Of a stretch of DNA of 64,000 bases, positions 1-10,968 are shown one piece after another. A program made the position numbers and the translations under genes. The notes beneath the pieces are model-generated. The model did no database searches. It was not told the origin of the DNA and saw nothing but the letters and a program-made list of their open reading frames with translations. The stretch is from positions 2,299,001-2,363,000 of the forward strand of contig NC_088913.1 in NCBI RefSeq assembly GCF_963576675.1, written 5' to 3'. The stretch comes from Euphorbia lathyris. Taxonomy: Eukaryota; Streptophyta; Magnoliopsida; Malpighiales; Euphorbiaceae. Numbering within the stretch: position 1 is the first letter of the stretch; every line of letters starts with the position of its first letter.

Positions 1-119
1 CTCTTGAGTTTGTTAAGCTCATCTTTGAGACCCCATACCAGCCCTATCTCCTTAAGCACCGAAGAAGCCAGATTAGAAATGATTCTAGCAGCGATGTCTG
101 AAAGGACTGATTCTGCCAT
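1..119 (-). CDS. NLR immune receptor, N-terminal coiled-coil (partial)
   Basis: The ATG is at 119-117 on the minus strand, and the frame stays open for 39 codons to the window edge. It opens with MAESVLSDIAARII and reaches LVWGLKDELNKLK. This spacing of small and hydrophobic residues followed by a K/E-rich helix is typical of the Rx-type coiled-coil at the start of RGA-like CC-NBS-LRR (CNL) proteins, which are cytoplasmic sensors of pathogen effectors. The coiled-coil mediates self-association and signalling. The NB-ARC and LRR domains would lie to the left, outside the window. A purine-rich stretch follows upstream (120-140). Seen: start codon and 39 codons. Known: the family. Inferred: that the remainder is intact. 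A truncated NLR pseudogene is equally possible. Confidence 0.8.
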   Translation of the reverse strand, partial: MAESVLSDIAARIISNLASSVLKEIGLVWGLKDELNKLK

Positions 120-344
120 TTTTCAAGGTAAGAGAAACAAGAATGATACAAACTGGTTTGGTTGATTTCAAGTAGGAGATTACCTGAACAAGTTGACTAG
201 CAAGTAGCAATAGGTCAATAATGGCAGCTGTAGATTTTGGAAATCGTTTGATTTGTTTATTAATTTAATTTAAAAAATTATAAATTTTGTATAGATCCTC
301 AATTGGCAAATCTTGCTATTTAAATAATAATAATAATAATAATA
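120..344 (-). promoter_or_regulatory. 5' flank of the NLR gene
   Basis: This AT-rich stretch lies upstream of the NLR start codon and should hold its leader and core promoter. I cannot place a TATA box with confidence. An AAT-type microsatellite lies at about 325-345. Upstream of that comes a MITE, so the promoter space before the first repeat is only about 220 bp. Confidence 0.4.
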
Positions 345-590
345 AAGGATAAAGTCCTAAAATTGGTTTTTGCTGAAGTATCAATTTAGATATAAGTTTA
401 ACATGACGCACCAACTATATTACTCCTTTTAAGTGTTGTCAATTGTACATGAAGAGAGAAATCAGAACTTAATGGAGTAATATGAATGATATATCATGCT
501 AAATTGGTACCATTTGGAACCTAAATTGATAATTTTCCAAAAAAAAAAAAAACCATAGGCTTATTATTTTGGTACTTAATCTCTAATGAT
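345..590. mobile_element. MITE, Mutator-like
   Basis: The left end reads about TAAAGTCCTAAAATTGG and the right end about CCATAGGCTTATTATTTTGG, an imperfect inverted repeat of AATTGATA/TATCAATTT-type sequence. The same family occurs at 57255-57580, where the order of motifs is conserved. It has no coding capacity. I did not find a clean target duplication. Confidence 0.5.
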
Positions 591-1174
591 CATATAACTA
601 ACTCAAATCCTTATTGAAGATGACAACTCCAGTGTGAGAATCCACCTCTTCATCCCAAAAAACAAACATACCCAAAGAGTCCTAATGGTAATTGCGAAGG
701 AAAGGTTTTCACCTAATGATTTGCATATGAATACCAAACGAACAATACTTGAGCTGAAGTTTGTATGAAATGAAACTTGAAGAGAAAACAAAGAAGAGCT
801 TGATGTGCTATCTGTAAGTACAAATCCTTTTTCAGTTTATTTTGTAAATTTTTAAAATCTCGTCAAAACCAGAAACTATGAAAACCTCAGCTAGACATAA
901 AAACAAACACTTAATAGGCGACTAGTTAGGATGCTTGAAATTACCAATTGCCGACTGGTGGTCAAAGAAATTCTCAACAATGATGCATAGCAGCCAGATG
1001 CTTGTATAGTATTTGATTCAATGGAAGTAAATCTCAGAAAGGCTAGAGTAATTCATACCTTGAACCGTCAGCTTCAGGCTTCCAGGAATTTATAGGATGA
1101 GATTATTACTGTCTTTTGTTTTTCGAAACATCCCAATCTTGAGAGTTTACGGCGTCTTCCGTATCACTGGGAAC
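591..1174. other. Intergenic, nothing firmly recognised
   Basis: At 935-1130 one plus-strand frame gives a short peptide-like run (VFDSMEVNLRKARVIHTLN) broken by stops. It could be a fragment of an old gene, but I do not recognise it. Confidence 0.3.
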
Positions 1175-2694
1175 TAGGGGTGGACGTGGTGTTAACCAGT
1201 CCATTACGGTTAATTCGGTTTTTTAAAAACACTAACCATACACTAGTTTATAAAATTCGGTTAACTACTAATCGGTTAACCAATTATTTCGGTCGGTTAA
1301 CCTTTTATTTTGGTTTCTAACCATTAGTAAATAAAAATAATAAAAAAATTCTAATAACGAGTTGAAGAGATTAACAATAAAAAAAAACATCAATAACTTT
1401 AAGGGTAAAGTACAAAAAAAAACTCTGTGGTTTCCGACTTTTGCAAATAAAGTCTCGTGTTTTAAAAGCGTACAAACGGGGATCTGTGGTACCAGTCATT
1501 AACAAAGAAGAGATTTTTTATGGATGCCGTTAAGTTGGGTTGACCTGGTACTTTGATTGGAAATTGCACCAAGGGCAATTTCATCCTTTCGCATCCCAAT
1601 TGTGGTATAAAAGACTTGAGAAATTTCATCCCCCAAATTCGCTTTTCCTCTTCTTTTTTGGTCCATACAGCCTCTGGTTCAAATTTTGGTAGGCTTTGTT
1701 GGATTGCTATTGATGCTTGGAAAAATTCTTTCTCAATTTTCTGTGCACTGAACTAAATTTGTTAAGTAAAATTTTCCAAGCATGATAATTGCCCTTGGTG
1801 CAATTTTCAGTCAAAGTGACAGGTCAGTCCAACTTAACGGCATCCATAAAAAATACCTTCTTTGTTAACGGCTGGTACCACAAACCCCCGTTTGTACGCT
1901 TTTAAAACACGAGACCTTGTTTGCAAAAGTCAGAAACCACAGGGTTTTTTTTTTGTACTTTATCCTAACTTTAATCTATGACTTCCAACTCACTATTCAA
2001 TTACAATAACTTCTTTATGAATTTAAATTCAAATAAATTTTTAAATTTAATCTAATAGGTGGTTCATATTTTAGAGCTTTATTTTGAACTAACGATGGTT
2101 TACTTTCTTCAGGGATAAAATTTCATAATAATCAATGTATATAACTAATCACTTTATACAGGTTATAACTAATAAGTGTATGAATCCCTATTTTGCTACA
2201 TTTTAAATGAAAGTGGTTTTTAATTTCAATGGTATAGTTAAGAAATTTGACAAACGACCACTAGGGTGAAATTTTAATTTATAATTTGCCAAATAAATTC
2301 TTAATATTTATTAGTTAAATTAGAGTAATTAAATCTTATAAAAAAAATTTGGATAAAGATTTTTTTTTTATGAATTTTGGATAAAGATAATCAATATATA
2401 TTTAGCTAAGTACTTAATTAATTGGATAAATGTAACTAATTACTAATTAGTATAGTTGGATAAAATATAATTATATATAAATATAAATAAATATTTTTTA
2501 TATTTTTTATATATTTAATTGACATTCGGTCGGTTTCGGTTAACCGCGGTTTTTGGAATGCCGAAACCGTAACCGTAACCGTAACCATTAACCACTATTT
2601 TTAAAATTAAAAACCGTACACTAGTCCATCGGTTTCGGTTAACCTTATTTTCGGTTTGGTTTTTCGGTTTTTCGGATTTTTGTGTGCACCCCCA
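1175..2694. mobile_element. hAT-like non-autonomous element, interrupted
   Basis: The ends are TAGGGGTGG (1175) and GTGCACCCCC (about 2694). Next to both ends are dense GGTTAACCGAACCG-type repeats (1190-1310 and 2520-2660), a layout common in plant hAT MITEs. No matching 8-bp target duplication was found. The centre is split by the MULE-type MITE at 1403-1965; without it the element is about 0.95 kb. It has no coding potential. Confidence 0.55.
1403..1965. mobile_element. Mutator-like MITE with 9-bp TSD
   Basis: The terminal inverted repeats begin GGGTAAAGTAC and end GTACTTTATCC, and the arms pair over roughly 200 bp. The perfect 9-bp duplication TAACTTTAA flanks it at 1394-1402 and 1966-1974, diagnostic of a MULE transposase acting in trans. 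It is inserted inside the hAT-like element at 1175-2694, so it is the younger of the two. The 67-codon frame inside is incidental. Confidence 0.85.
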
Positions 2695-2739
2695 ATCTTC
2701 TGTGGTAATAATTAAAATAGTACGACATCCTATAATATA

Positions 2740-3263
2740 GGCTTAATACATCATTTACCTCTGAACTTGTCTAAAATAGTTGATTGGCCTCCTGAACTTT
2801 TAAAGTGTCTCAATAGCATCCTGAACTTACATAAAGTGTTCAGTTAGCCCCCTGAACTTGCGTAAAATATAACCAATTAATCATTCGATTGTAAAGAAGT
2901 AAGTCAAATGCGGAAGATATGTTACACGTGCTTTAGAATGTTATTACATACTTCACAAAATAGATTAAAACATGTTAAAAAAGAATTTCTTACTTATTCA
3001 ACTATAAAACATTTTCATCTCTAATATTATAATCGCATACCCCAGCCTTGGTCGTTTTACTTTTTTAAGATGCGTGCAACATATCTTCCGCATTTAACTT
3101 ATTTTTTTTACAATCGAGTGATTAATTGATTACATTTTATGCAAGTTCAGGGGGCTAACTGAATATTTTATGCAAGTTCAGGGAGCTATTGAGACACTTT
3201 GAAAGTTCAGGGGGCCAATCAACCATTTTGGACAAGTTCAGGGGGCAAATGATGTATTAAGCC
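2740..3263. mobile_element. Mutator-like MITE with 9-bp TSD
   Basis: The ends are GGCTTAATACATC and GATGTATTAAGCC. The arms pair over roughly 200 bp and contain the repeated phrase CCCCTGAACTT. The 9-bp duplication TATAATATA is perfect (2731-2739 and 3264-3272). A relative lies at 5020-5348 and a solo end at 11250. Confidence 0.9.
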
Positions 3264-3950
3264 TATAATATATGTGGATACATATTACACGTGTCAAAAT
3301 ATATATGGGAGGTCTTTTATTTGACATGTAGAACCGGGTAAGTCTAATAATTTGACCAATCTTGAAGGAAATCAATGGTTAGATTTCAAATATAAACCTT
3401 ATAGTTTGATCTACTTAGAGATTGATATATGGACATTAAAATCAATGAATTCTAAGTTGGTGTTGTTGTTTACCGCCTCCAAATTGTTAGTTACCGTACT
3501 ATTGGATAATTTTACCCTTTTCTTATGTATATTTTTCAAAACTGAAATTTTGTCATTCTTATGATTTTTTTTTACACTGACCGCCTAGAAAAAAAAATCT
3601 CGAAAAACGTACTTCGTCCAATTTTTCCAACTCGTAATCATCCATAGATGAACCATTCAATAACGTATATTTTTTTAAAAAATGTGTCTCGTCCAATTTT
3701 TTCGACTCGTAATCATCCATTAATCATCCATAGATAGGTGTCTCGTCCAATTTGAAGCTATTGAAGAGAACAAGATGAAAATTTATGGGAAGGAATTTAT
3801 TGGGTGGATTAAGCCTCAGTTCGTGGCCGCCTTTGCGGTCCTTCCACTGCTAAAACCGCCGCCTCTACCACATCTATCCGTAAATCGGGAAAATTTCAAA
3901 AAATGGTTAAAAAATTCAAGATGTCGTCAGAACCTTAGGTCCAATTTATT
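3264..3950. repeat. Intergenic with short direct repeats
   Basis: No gene was recognised. At 3614, 3687 and 3744 the phrase CGTCCAATTT recurs. The first two copies are followed by an ACTCGTAATCATCCAT block, giving an irregular direct repeat of about 70 bp. Confidence 0.4.
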
Positions 3951-4680
3951 GTAATATAATCAAAGTTGTAATGTAAGGAAGTACAATAGTAATTCCATTA
4001 CAATGTTTGGTTGGTAAATTTTAAAAAAAATGGTGAAATGTAATTACTATTACCATTCTTATCTTTGCTTCGTCAAATGTAGTTGGAAACTTCAATTATT
4101 CTCAAATTTTCACATGTATGGGAACATCAACCATATATGATGGTCAATAACTTGTTAGTTTTTGTCCATTTTTTTCTTTTTTTTCCTTTTTCATGTTTTT
4201 TTTGCATATTTTTTTTTCATGTTTTTATTTTTTCGCGTTTTTGTCATTTTTTCGTTTCCGCATTTTCACATTTTCCCAATCTTAAGCGTTTTTTTCTCAT
4301 TTTTTCATTTTTCGTGTTTCATGTTCTTTTTCTCGTTTTTCTTGTTTTTCTATTTTTTCTGTTTTTCTTGTTGTTTTGTTTTCACATTTCCCCGTTCTTC
4401 GCATTTTTCATGTTTTTTTAATTTTATGTTTTACTATCTAATAAGAATTGTGGATAATAAATATAAATAATAAAGATATGTATTAGGGTTAATCGTAATT
4501 GGAATTCATGTCTAATTTTTATGTAATCCCATAACATAAATTTGTAAAGAAAAATTGAGTGACGTAATTGTGATTCCATTACGACAAAAACAATATAACT
4601 AATCCAAATATGGTAATGAGCATCCATTGTAACGGGCATTCCATTACAACATTCATTACAACATATCATACAATGCCATA
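3951..4680. mobile_element. MITE-like element with T-rich core
   Basis: The flanks contain inverted blocks related to TTGTAATGGAATTACTATT and GTTTGGTTGG. The centre (4160-4430) is almost pure T interrupted by C, G and A in TTTTTCATG / TTTTTCGCG units. Long Phe-rich frames here (4083-4470) follow from the T-richness and are not genes. The same core type occurs at 48964-50760. Confidence 0.45.
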
Positions 4681-5019
4681 AAGTATGTACGAGAATGAGT
4701 GCAAGTTGTTTCGTGCATATGGCACTAAAACATAATGGCCTTACTGCAGCTTTCCTCTTCTTAATGAGCTTATCTATGAGCTAAGAAGAGGAAAGCTGCC
4801 ATTTTCATCATAACCGTACATTATAGGAACCAGAGACGGATCCAGCCCAGGGTTCGGAGACTCCAGCCTCCGGCTTCACCTTCAGTAATATCGTTTCGGT
4901 ACTTGATAGCCCTTTAATTTTAGTTTATGTTGTCGTTTTGGTAGTATAATTTAATATTTCAAAATGGTTAAGTTGGTTAAGAGACATGTTTTATCATAAT
5001 TTTAATATTTCAAGGTGTA

Positions 5020-5348
5020 TTGCACACATCTTAAAAAAAATAAAACGACTAAGATCGGGGGTATACGGTTTTAATATTAGCGAAGAAGGTTTTATAGTTG
5101 AACAAGTAATAACTTCATTTTTAATCACTTTTTGAATTACGTAATAACATTCTAAGATGTGTGGAATATATATTCCGCATTTAATTTACTTTTTTGCAAC
5201 TGAGTGATCAATTGATTATATTTTACGCAAGTTCAAGGAGCTAACTGAATATTTTATGCAAGTTGAATGGGCTATTGTGACACTTTAAAAGTTTAGGGGT
5301 TAATCAAGTTTTTTGGATAAGTCTAGGAGGCAAATGATGTATTAAGCC
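5020..5348. mobile_element. Truncated copy of the GGCTTAATACATC MITE
   Basis: The right arm ends GATGTATTAAGCC at 5348 and matches the arm at 3090-3263, including the GCAAGTTCA phrases. The left arm is missing beyond the TTGCACACATC block, so this is an older, one-sided copy. The 300 bp before it (4690-5019) hold nothing recognised. Confidence 0.6.
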
Positions 5349-5640
5349 TATTTTTATTAATCACTTTCTATATCTTGTCTTGTGTACTATTTTTTTTCTA
5401 AATCAATTTTTACACTTTTGAGACTAAAAAATCTTAATTTTTAAATTAAATTATACTTTATGAAAATTATAAGAAATTTTTAATTAATAATAAAAAGATA
5501 AAATTTGTGTAATTTTTAGGAAATTAGTGTTGGATTTATAAAATATTAAATATATCAACTTTAGGCCGACCATTTTTAATTTTTTATTATTCAATACACC
5601 CGAGAACGACGAAAATTTAGGGTGCTGGAGACTAAAAAAA

Positions 5641-6275
5641 ATTTGCTAAGCCCGTTGGCTGATCCAAAGGCCTAGCCAATGCCCTGTGTGGCACCGAGGA
5701 TTCCCCAAGGCTCGGTCAGCCAACACCATCCGAAGGGGTCTATCCCCCTTTTAACCGAAGGCATCCCGTCAATTCATATATCTGTAATCCGTCCCAGAGG
5801 GGTTTATCCTGGTTAAACCTCGATATATATATATATATATATAACCTACACTATGGGTCCACCCAAAGTGTCCGTCGGGATTTCGCCCGAACGGAGACAT
5901 CCGCCTCCCTTCCCGAAGGCCGGATGTCCGACTCTCCTAGCCCCTAGTGGACTAGGATGGATCACTTAAACCAGTCTCGACAACTGGCCCAGGGGTTGGC
6001 GGAGATCCGACACCTGAGACCCTGTCCCTCCCTCTATAGTGTTTCTTACGCCGAGTCCAAGCCCACAGCCAGTGGACATTCATATATTCCATTCACCACT
6101 CGCCGATATTTTCCCCCAGTCAACATATTCTTCCTGCCGCTGCCGCAACTCCTCGTTGATGGCTTGACCTTCCACAATTCTGCAACAAATCTTCCCCGGT
6201 GCCTTTCCTACACCAACACCAACGCTTTGGCCCAAGCCTACGGCCAATTGACTTAGACTACGACCAAATCTCATT
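5641..6275. other. GC-rich block of unknown, probably repeat, origin
   Basis: About 630 bp is markedly richer in G+C than its surroundings, with an (AT)n run at 5826-5842. It carries a 99-codon plus frame (5957-6256) and a 64-codon minus frame (6080-6274, starting MRFGRSLSQLAVG). Neither resembles a family I know. A CTCTGACACCAAT at about 6312 resembles a degenerate Met-tRNA primer site on the minus strand, which would suit a decayed LTR element, but no LTR pair is visible. Confidence 0.35.
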
Positions 6276-6553
6276 TTGAAATTTCATCTATCTCTATAAA
6301 TTTAACTCTGACACCAATCGCAAGGTTAAAATTAGTCCTCCTATATGAAATCCTGGATCCGCAGCTCTGAAAACCATTCTTGCAACATTAAGATAAGCCT
6401 TTCTAAGAGTTGGTGAATATGGATTGTGAAACAGGCATTCCTGGTTTAGCTGTTTCCATGAGTCTGAAATCATATGTAGGACATGCTTTTTTGCGTTTTC
6501 TCTTTATGATTCTTGAAGAATGTTGTGAAGTTTTGAAATCTTATCGCATTCTT

Positions 6554-7061
6554 AGGTAAATTACACCCATGTCCACTGAATTTTATCCATTTTCACATTA
6601 TGGCCACTGAACTTTATTTATTTCCGGTATGGTCACTGAACTTTACACTTTTTAACATCGGTGGCCACTTAACGCCTCAAAACGACCATTGACGGCTAAA
6701 AATAAAAAATCCAAAGCGTTTTTAAGGAACTTTAATTCTTGAAAATTTTCATTTTGAGATCATTTAGGTATTGTTTGGTTAGGAGTGAGAAAGTGAATTT
6801 TTAGAGAGAGAAAGCTCTAAAAAATGTGATTTTCGAAAATAAAAAAATGTGGTTTCATGGTAAATGTCGTTCTGAACAACTTTAATTTTTGAATATTTTC
6901 ATTTTAAGATCGTTAATGGTCATTTTAAGAAGTTAGTTAAAATTGAGTGGCCACCGATGTTAAGAAATGTAAAGTTTAGTGGTCATACCGGAAAGAAATG
7001 AAGTTGCGTGGCCATAATGTGAAAATGGGTAAAGTTTAGTAGCCATGGGTGTAATTTACCC
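6554..7061. mobile_element. Mutator-like MITE with 10-bp TSD
   Basis: The ends are AGGTAAATTACACCC and GGGTGTAATTTACCC. The arms repeat the phrase GGCCACTGAACTTTA in inverted order. The duplication TCGCATTCTT is perfect at 6544-6553 and 7062-7071. The family recurs, damaged, at 51890-52985 and 55267-55650. Confidence 0.85.
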
Positions 7062-7899
7062 TCGCATTCTTCATTATCGATAGGTGGAGCCTTGATATGG
7101 GTCTTATGTAGGAATTTCTCTTGTAATGGGCTTTAAGTCGCGTTGGATGGGCCTAGGCCCACATCACTATTTTAAAACACTAGTGATCCAAGAAGTAAAT
7201 ATGCAAACAAAATTGAACACAAAACACGAAAACCAATTCAGATCTAGAAATTGTCGGAATACATTACAAGTTCCTAAAAATTAGCTAGAAAAACTAATTA
7301 GCTCCCTAAACTTTAAAGATATATCATTCATGAATTTACTCAAAATATTCTATTAACCCTCCTAAACCTACTTAAATTAACACATTAGTCCCTTAAAATG
7401 GTTTAATTGATTCATTAGTCCTCTAAACTTATTTAAAGTAATATACATTTTAACTTGTAAAAACCTCTCCTTGTTTTGTTGTGTGAACTTGGAGGGAAAA
7501 CAAAACATTTTAAATAAATTACAAATTCATGAGATTAACAATACACTCTTTAAGTTCAGAGGGCATAATTTACATGGATTTGGAAGTTTAGAAGAACAAG
7601 AACTAAATTGTAAGAAAGCCTTTTCTTTTTCTTTCTACTTTTCCATTTCCTAATCTCCAAAAAAAAAAAAAAAGAATTGTACAGAATAGATTGCCTATTA
7701 TTATTGTTATTTATACACCAAAAATAGAAGCTTCATTGATGGTCATGTCCTACTACCTCCTTTTTTATCTCTACACCATGTCAAAATCAATTTGTAAATA
7801 TGACCATTCAAAATGAGTGTACAAACCCTACAAATATATGTCAAATTTCATCATCTTCTCCCAAAAAATCTGCTACCCTTTAGAACATAATCTCCCCAC
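7062..7899 (-). other. 3' flank and 3' UTR of the ceramide synthase gene
   Basis: Minus-strand sequence just below the stop codon at 7900 is AT-rich. It contains ATAAATAACAATAATAATA around 7694-7715, a plausible polyadenylation region. Further down (7240-7470) are AT-rich phrases such as CCCTAAACTT in both orientations, probably MITE remnants. No ORF here is convincing. Confidence 0.4.
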
Positions 7900-8072
7900 C
7901 TATTCATCATCTTCTGAATCTGCATTTGTAAATTACAGCTTCTACATTAATAAACAACTAGGCAGAACATTGAAAATCAGAGACAAACTTATCAAATAAC
8001 CAAAGGGTCAGTTTAGATTTTGAACTATAGTGCTAATCGTGGCGTCAATTAGCCATCCTAGTCGGTCAACAT

Positions 8073-8121
<49 letters not shown>

Positions 8122-10968
8122 AGCCTTAGTCCCGAAATGATTCGGGGTCGGCTAACATGAAACATCTTATAAAACCGTGAAATCAAATCATGTCAGCGAC
8201 ACAAATTCTTTCCCTCCACTCTGTCCTATCCACTACTATATTTTCCTCAATCCCCAATAAACTCATATGACTCTCAATCACCCTCCTCCAAGTTTTTTGT
8301 CGGTCAACATAACGACATTAAAATTGCAGAAGATTTTGTGAAATGTGACTTTATTTATAGGAACAAAATAAAACTTCAGTTACTTTATTTGCACCAATTG
8401 AAGTTTTCAAAACCTCCCAAAAGTCATGAAATGAATTGATGGAAACAACTACAGCAGTAATAGGCTTACCAGATCTTATATCTTCTCCCACTTTTCCTCT
8501 ATTTTTCAGCTGTCTTATTATCATTGCGCATATCAAAACCCACCAGTAGATGTGGAATACAAGTAGCATCAGCAACATTGTATTGAAACCATAGTATAGT
8601 GAAATGGGGTAAGCCTTTGTCAAATCCAAGACCTTGATGAGGTCATAACTGAAAAATGCCACCCAAAAGAATGTATAAGAAAAAGAGAGAATTACATTGC
8701 CGCAAGGGGTGAAATCAGTTCATGCATCACTAGACAAACCTTGAACTCCTGATTACCCAAAAGGGAAAGAATATCAGTCGCAATATGAGCCATGAGATCG
8801 CAAATAAACCAAAGAAAACGCTCGCTCCTAGCTCCCTTCTTGCATATTTGAAAACTTTTGCAGCTTCCATAAAAACGTCACTGGCATCATGCAGCGCAAG
8901 GACAATTGAGCCGATCCGAAAAAATCTGGAAATAAACATTTAATAAGTTCTCTCAAAAAACAAAACATAATGTTCTTACAAATCTGCAGCAAATTAAGAT
9001 AAGCATGCATTTCATGTCATCATCTAGGCAGCTAATATGTGTAGATTCATTTCCTCTGTTCCATAGAAATAAAAATTTCTGAAGAGGCAGCACTAAACAT
9101 AAATGAACAGAGAAAACTTCAAGCAAATAAATACCAAGAATAGTTTGAGTGAAGCAGAAGTGCTTTATACATTTAAGAAGCGACTGGATGAGAATTTGAC
9201 AGTAGGTAATGAGTGTAAAACAATCTTTTTACTATCTATTAATGTCACTTGTTCAGAAAGAGAAAAAAAAAGTATACAGACTATGTACCCTAGATGCACA
9301 GTAGTAAATTGTTCTGCAGATACTAAACAACCTGTATCCAAAGACCACATCAAAACGCATGAACGAATTTTCAATAGATGTTCAAAAGTAGCATTAACGG
9401 CCAGAGAAGATGTGCATCAAAAAGCTTTATCAAAACCTAAAACATGTGCTATCCAACAGGCGTAAACGAACAGAAAGCTAAAGAAACTATTCTTATGTCT
9501 AATGACTCACAAACCAAACTATCATGATTAGTCTTTAAATAAATACCTAGTAATGTAAGAGTAACCAATCAGTATAACTGTGATTACATGATGTGACATC
9601 ATTACATTAAAATCCTTCCTTCTAGTTTCCCATGTGAGCAGAGCAGCAATACTGTAGACGTAGAACCCACATTGGCACATGTAGAAAAGCTTCAGAGGAA
9701 GCCTGGCACGAAAAAAGATCCAGGTTAGCAAATTCTAACCCTTGATGCACTAACCTTCTCAAAATAATTCCGGCTGAAATAAGAACTTCTAATATAATTT
9801 CAAGTGTTAAAAGAGCATCCTAGATAACTCAGAGAAGGCAATGAATGTCCGCCATTCCAACTTCCAACTGCTAAAGCAATACACATAGCTATATCTACCA
9901 ATAGTTAAAAGCATGAACATATGAATACTCACGTTAACTCTTGATCTGGCCAGCCTTTGAAGTATTCTCTTGTATTTCTAAACCATGATTCGTTGTAGAT
10001 AATGTTTAGAATACATGTTTCAACAGTAGCATAGTATGTTAACTTCCACAACGACTCTGAGCATTTTACAATTGTAGCTCGTGTAGCATCATCGATCCTC
10101 AATGCGGCAGCTTTCTTAGGCAACAACCAAACAGCCACATTCTAAAAATATATAAGATCATAAGAATGACATGAACAAGAATTTGTTCATCTATTGACAT
10201 GTTCTTATTACGAAGAATCCATAAAAAGGAACTACAGCTTATCCTCCAACAGAATGAAAAGAAAATAGGAAGAGGAACAAGAACAATTGATAAATTTTCT
10301 TAAAACTAACTATCTGATATAAAAACAACAAAAAAAAATACAAAAAAATTCAAAAGGAAATATATTCTAGAATGCAGGGTCCTCCAAACTCAAATGTCTA
10401 GTAAAAAAGAAAACTAAGCGCCCATTAATTTGAGACAAGTCTATGAAAAAAAAAAAAAAAAAGCATACATATGAAACAGAACGATTTCATGATCATTATA
10501 TGAAATTGCTTTTAATTTCTATCTGTTTTTGTACATAATTTGGAGAATAAATAACTGGTTACTCCTATGAGCAGCTTATCTTCTTCAAATTCATCTATTC
10601 TCTTTTCACTATCAAAAAACACAAAATGGCTTCAAAATTTCCAATCAACATCCTGTCACAGAACTATTAGAGCAAATTCAATCTCCTTGAACAAAAACAG
10701 GGCAAATTATCCACGTAGAAAAATCTTAAACAGAGTTCAATTTTTATCTCAATAAACTCTCTCTAATGCGAAAAAAGAAATCAAAAACTAGGCTCAGTTT
10801 ATGAACCTTAGACAAGATTCTCTCCTAAATCTAACAGAGGAAAAAACTTACCCGGAAGATGAATCTGTCCAAGAAGAAGCGAGCAGCGACGAAAGCAAAA
10901 GCGAAGTAGATAGCGACGAGGAAATGCCAAGGATGAGGAGAGGCATTGAGACTAAAGATCGAGTCCAT
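7900..10968 (-). CDS. Ceramide synthase (LAG1/TLC family, LOH2/ASC1-like)
   Basis: This is an ER multi-pass enzyme that N-acylates sphingoid bases with acyl-CoA to make (dihydro)ceramide. Six coding exons on the minus strand, all with GT-AG borders: 10968-10852, 10141-9933, 9702-9547, 8925-8740, 8648-8470, 7919-7900. They total 867 nt, 288 aa, close to the usual 290-310. Exon 1 encodes a first membrane segment after MDSIFSLNASPHPWHF. The TLC/Lag1 domain (about residues 65-275) contains MCQCGFYVY, the essential His pair in MMSHHVITV (H146, H147), the Lag1 motif LALHDASDVFMEAAK (173-182 region) and LLVFHIYWW. The C-terminus is short and acidic (DSEDDE), as in plant family members. LOH2-type enzymes prefer C16 acyl-CoA, and ASC1 orthologues affect AAL-toxin sensitivity; substrate use here is inferred. 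The last exon is only 20 nt. No disabling change was seen. Confidence 0.93.
8074..8298 (-). mobile_element. 5'-truncated RTE-type LINE in intron 5
   Basis: On the minus strand the sequence ends in (TTG)n, seen as (CAA)n at 8075-8121, after the phrase GGGACTAAGGC. Before it, decayed frames read VVDRTEWRERI and VAD, like the extreme C-terminus of plant RTE-clade LINE proteins. The Au SINE family shares this 3' tail, so an Au-type SINE is the alternative. A perfect 13-bp duplication GTCGGTCAACATA lies at 8061-8073 and 8299-8311. It sits in the 550-bp last intron of the ceramide synthase, on the same strand. Confidence 0.8.

Noticed and set aside
1553..1756. 67-codon ORF inside the MITE at 1403-1965
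   Set aside because: It spans the foldback arm of a non-autonomous element; no similarity to a transposase.
4083..4470. Two overlapping Phe-rich ORFs of 112 and 102 codons
   Set aside because: Same compositional artefact from the T-rich core at 4160-4430.
8075..8121. (CAA)n as an independent microsatellite
   Set aside because: It is the (TTG)n tail of the RTE/Au-type insertion, bounded by the same target duplication.
9103..9465. 120-codon plus-strand ORF
   Set aside because: It lies antisense within intron 3 of the ceramide synthase gene, with no recognisable domain.
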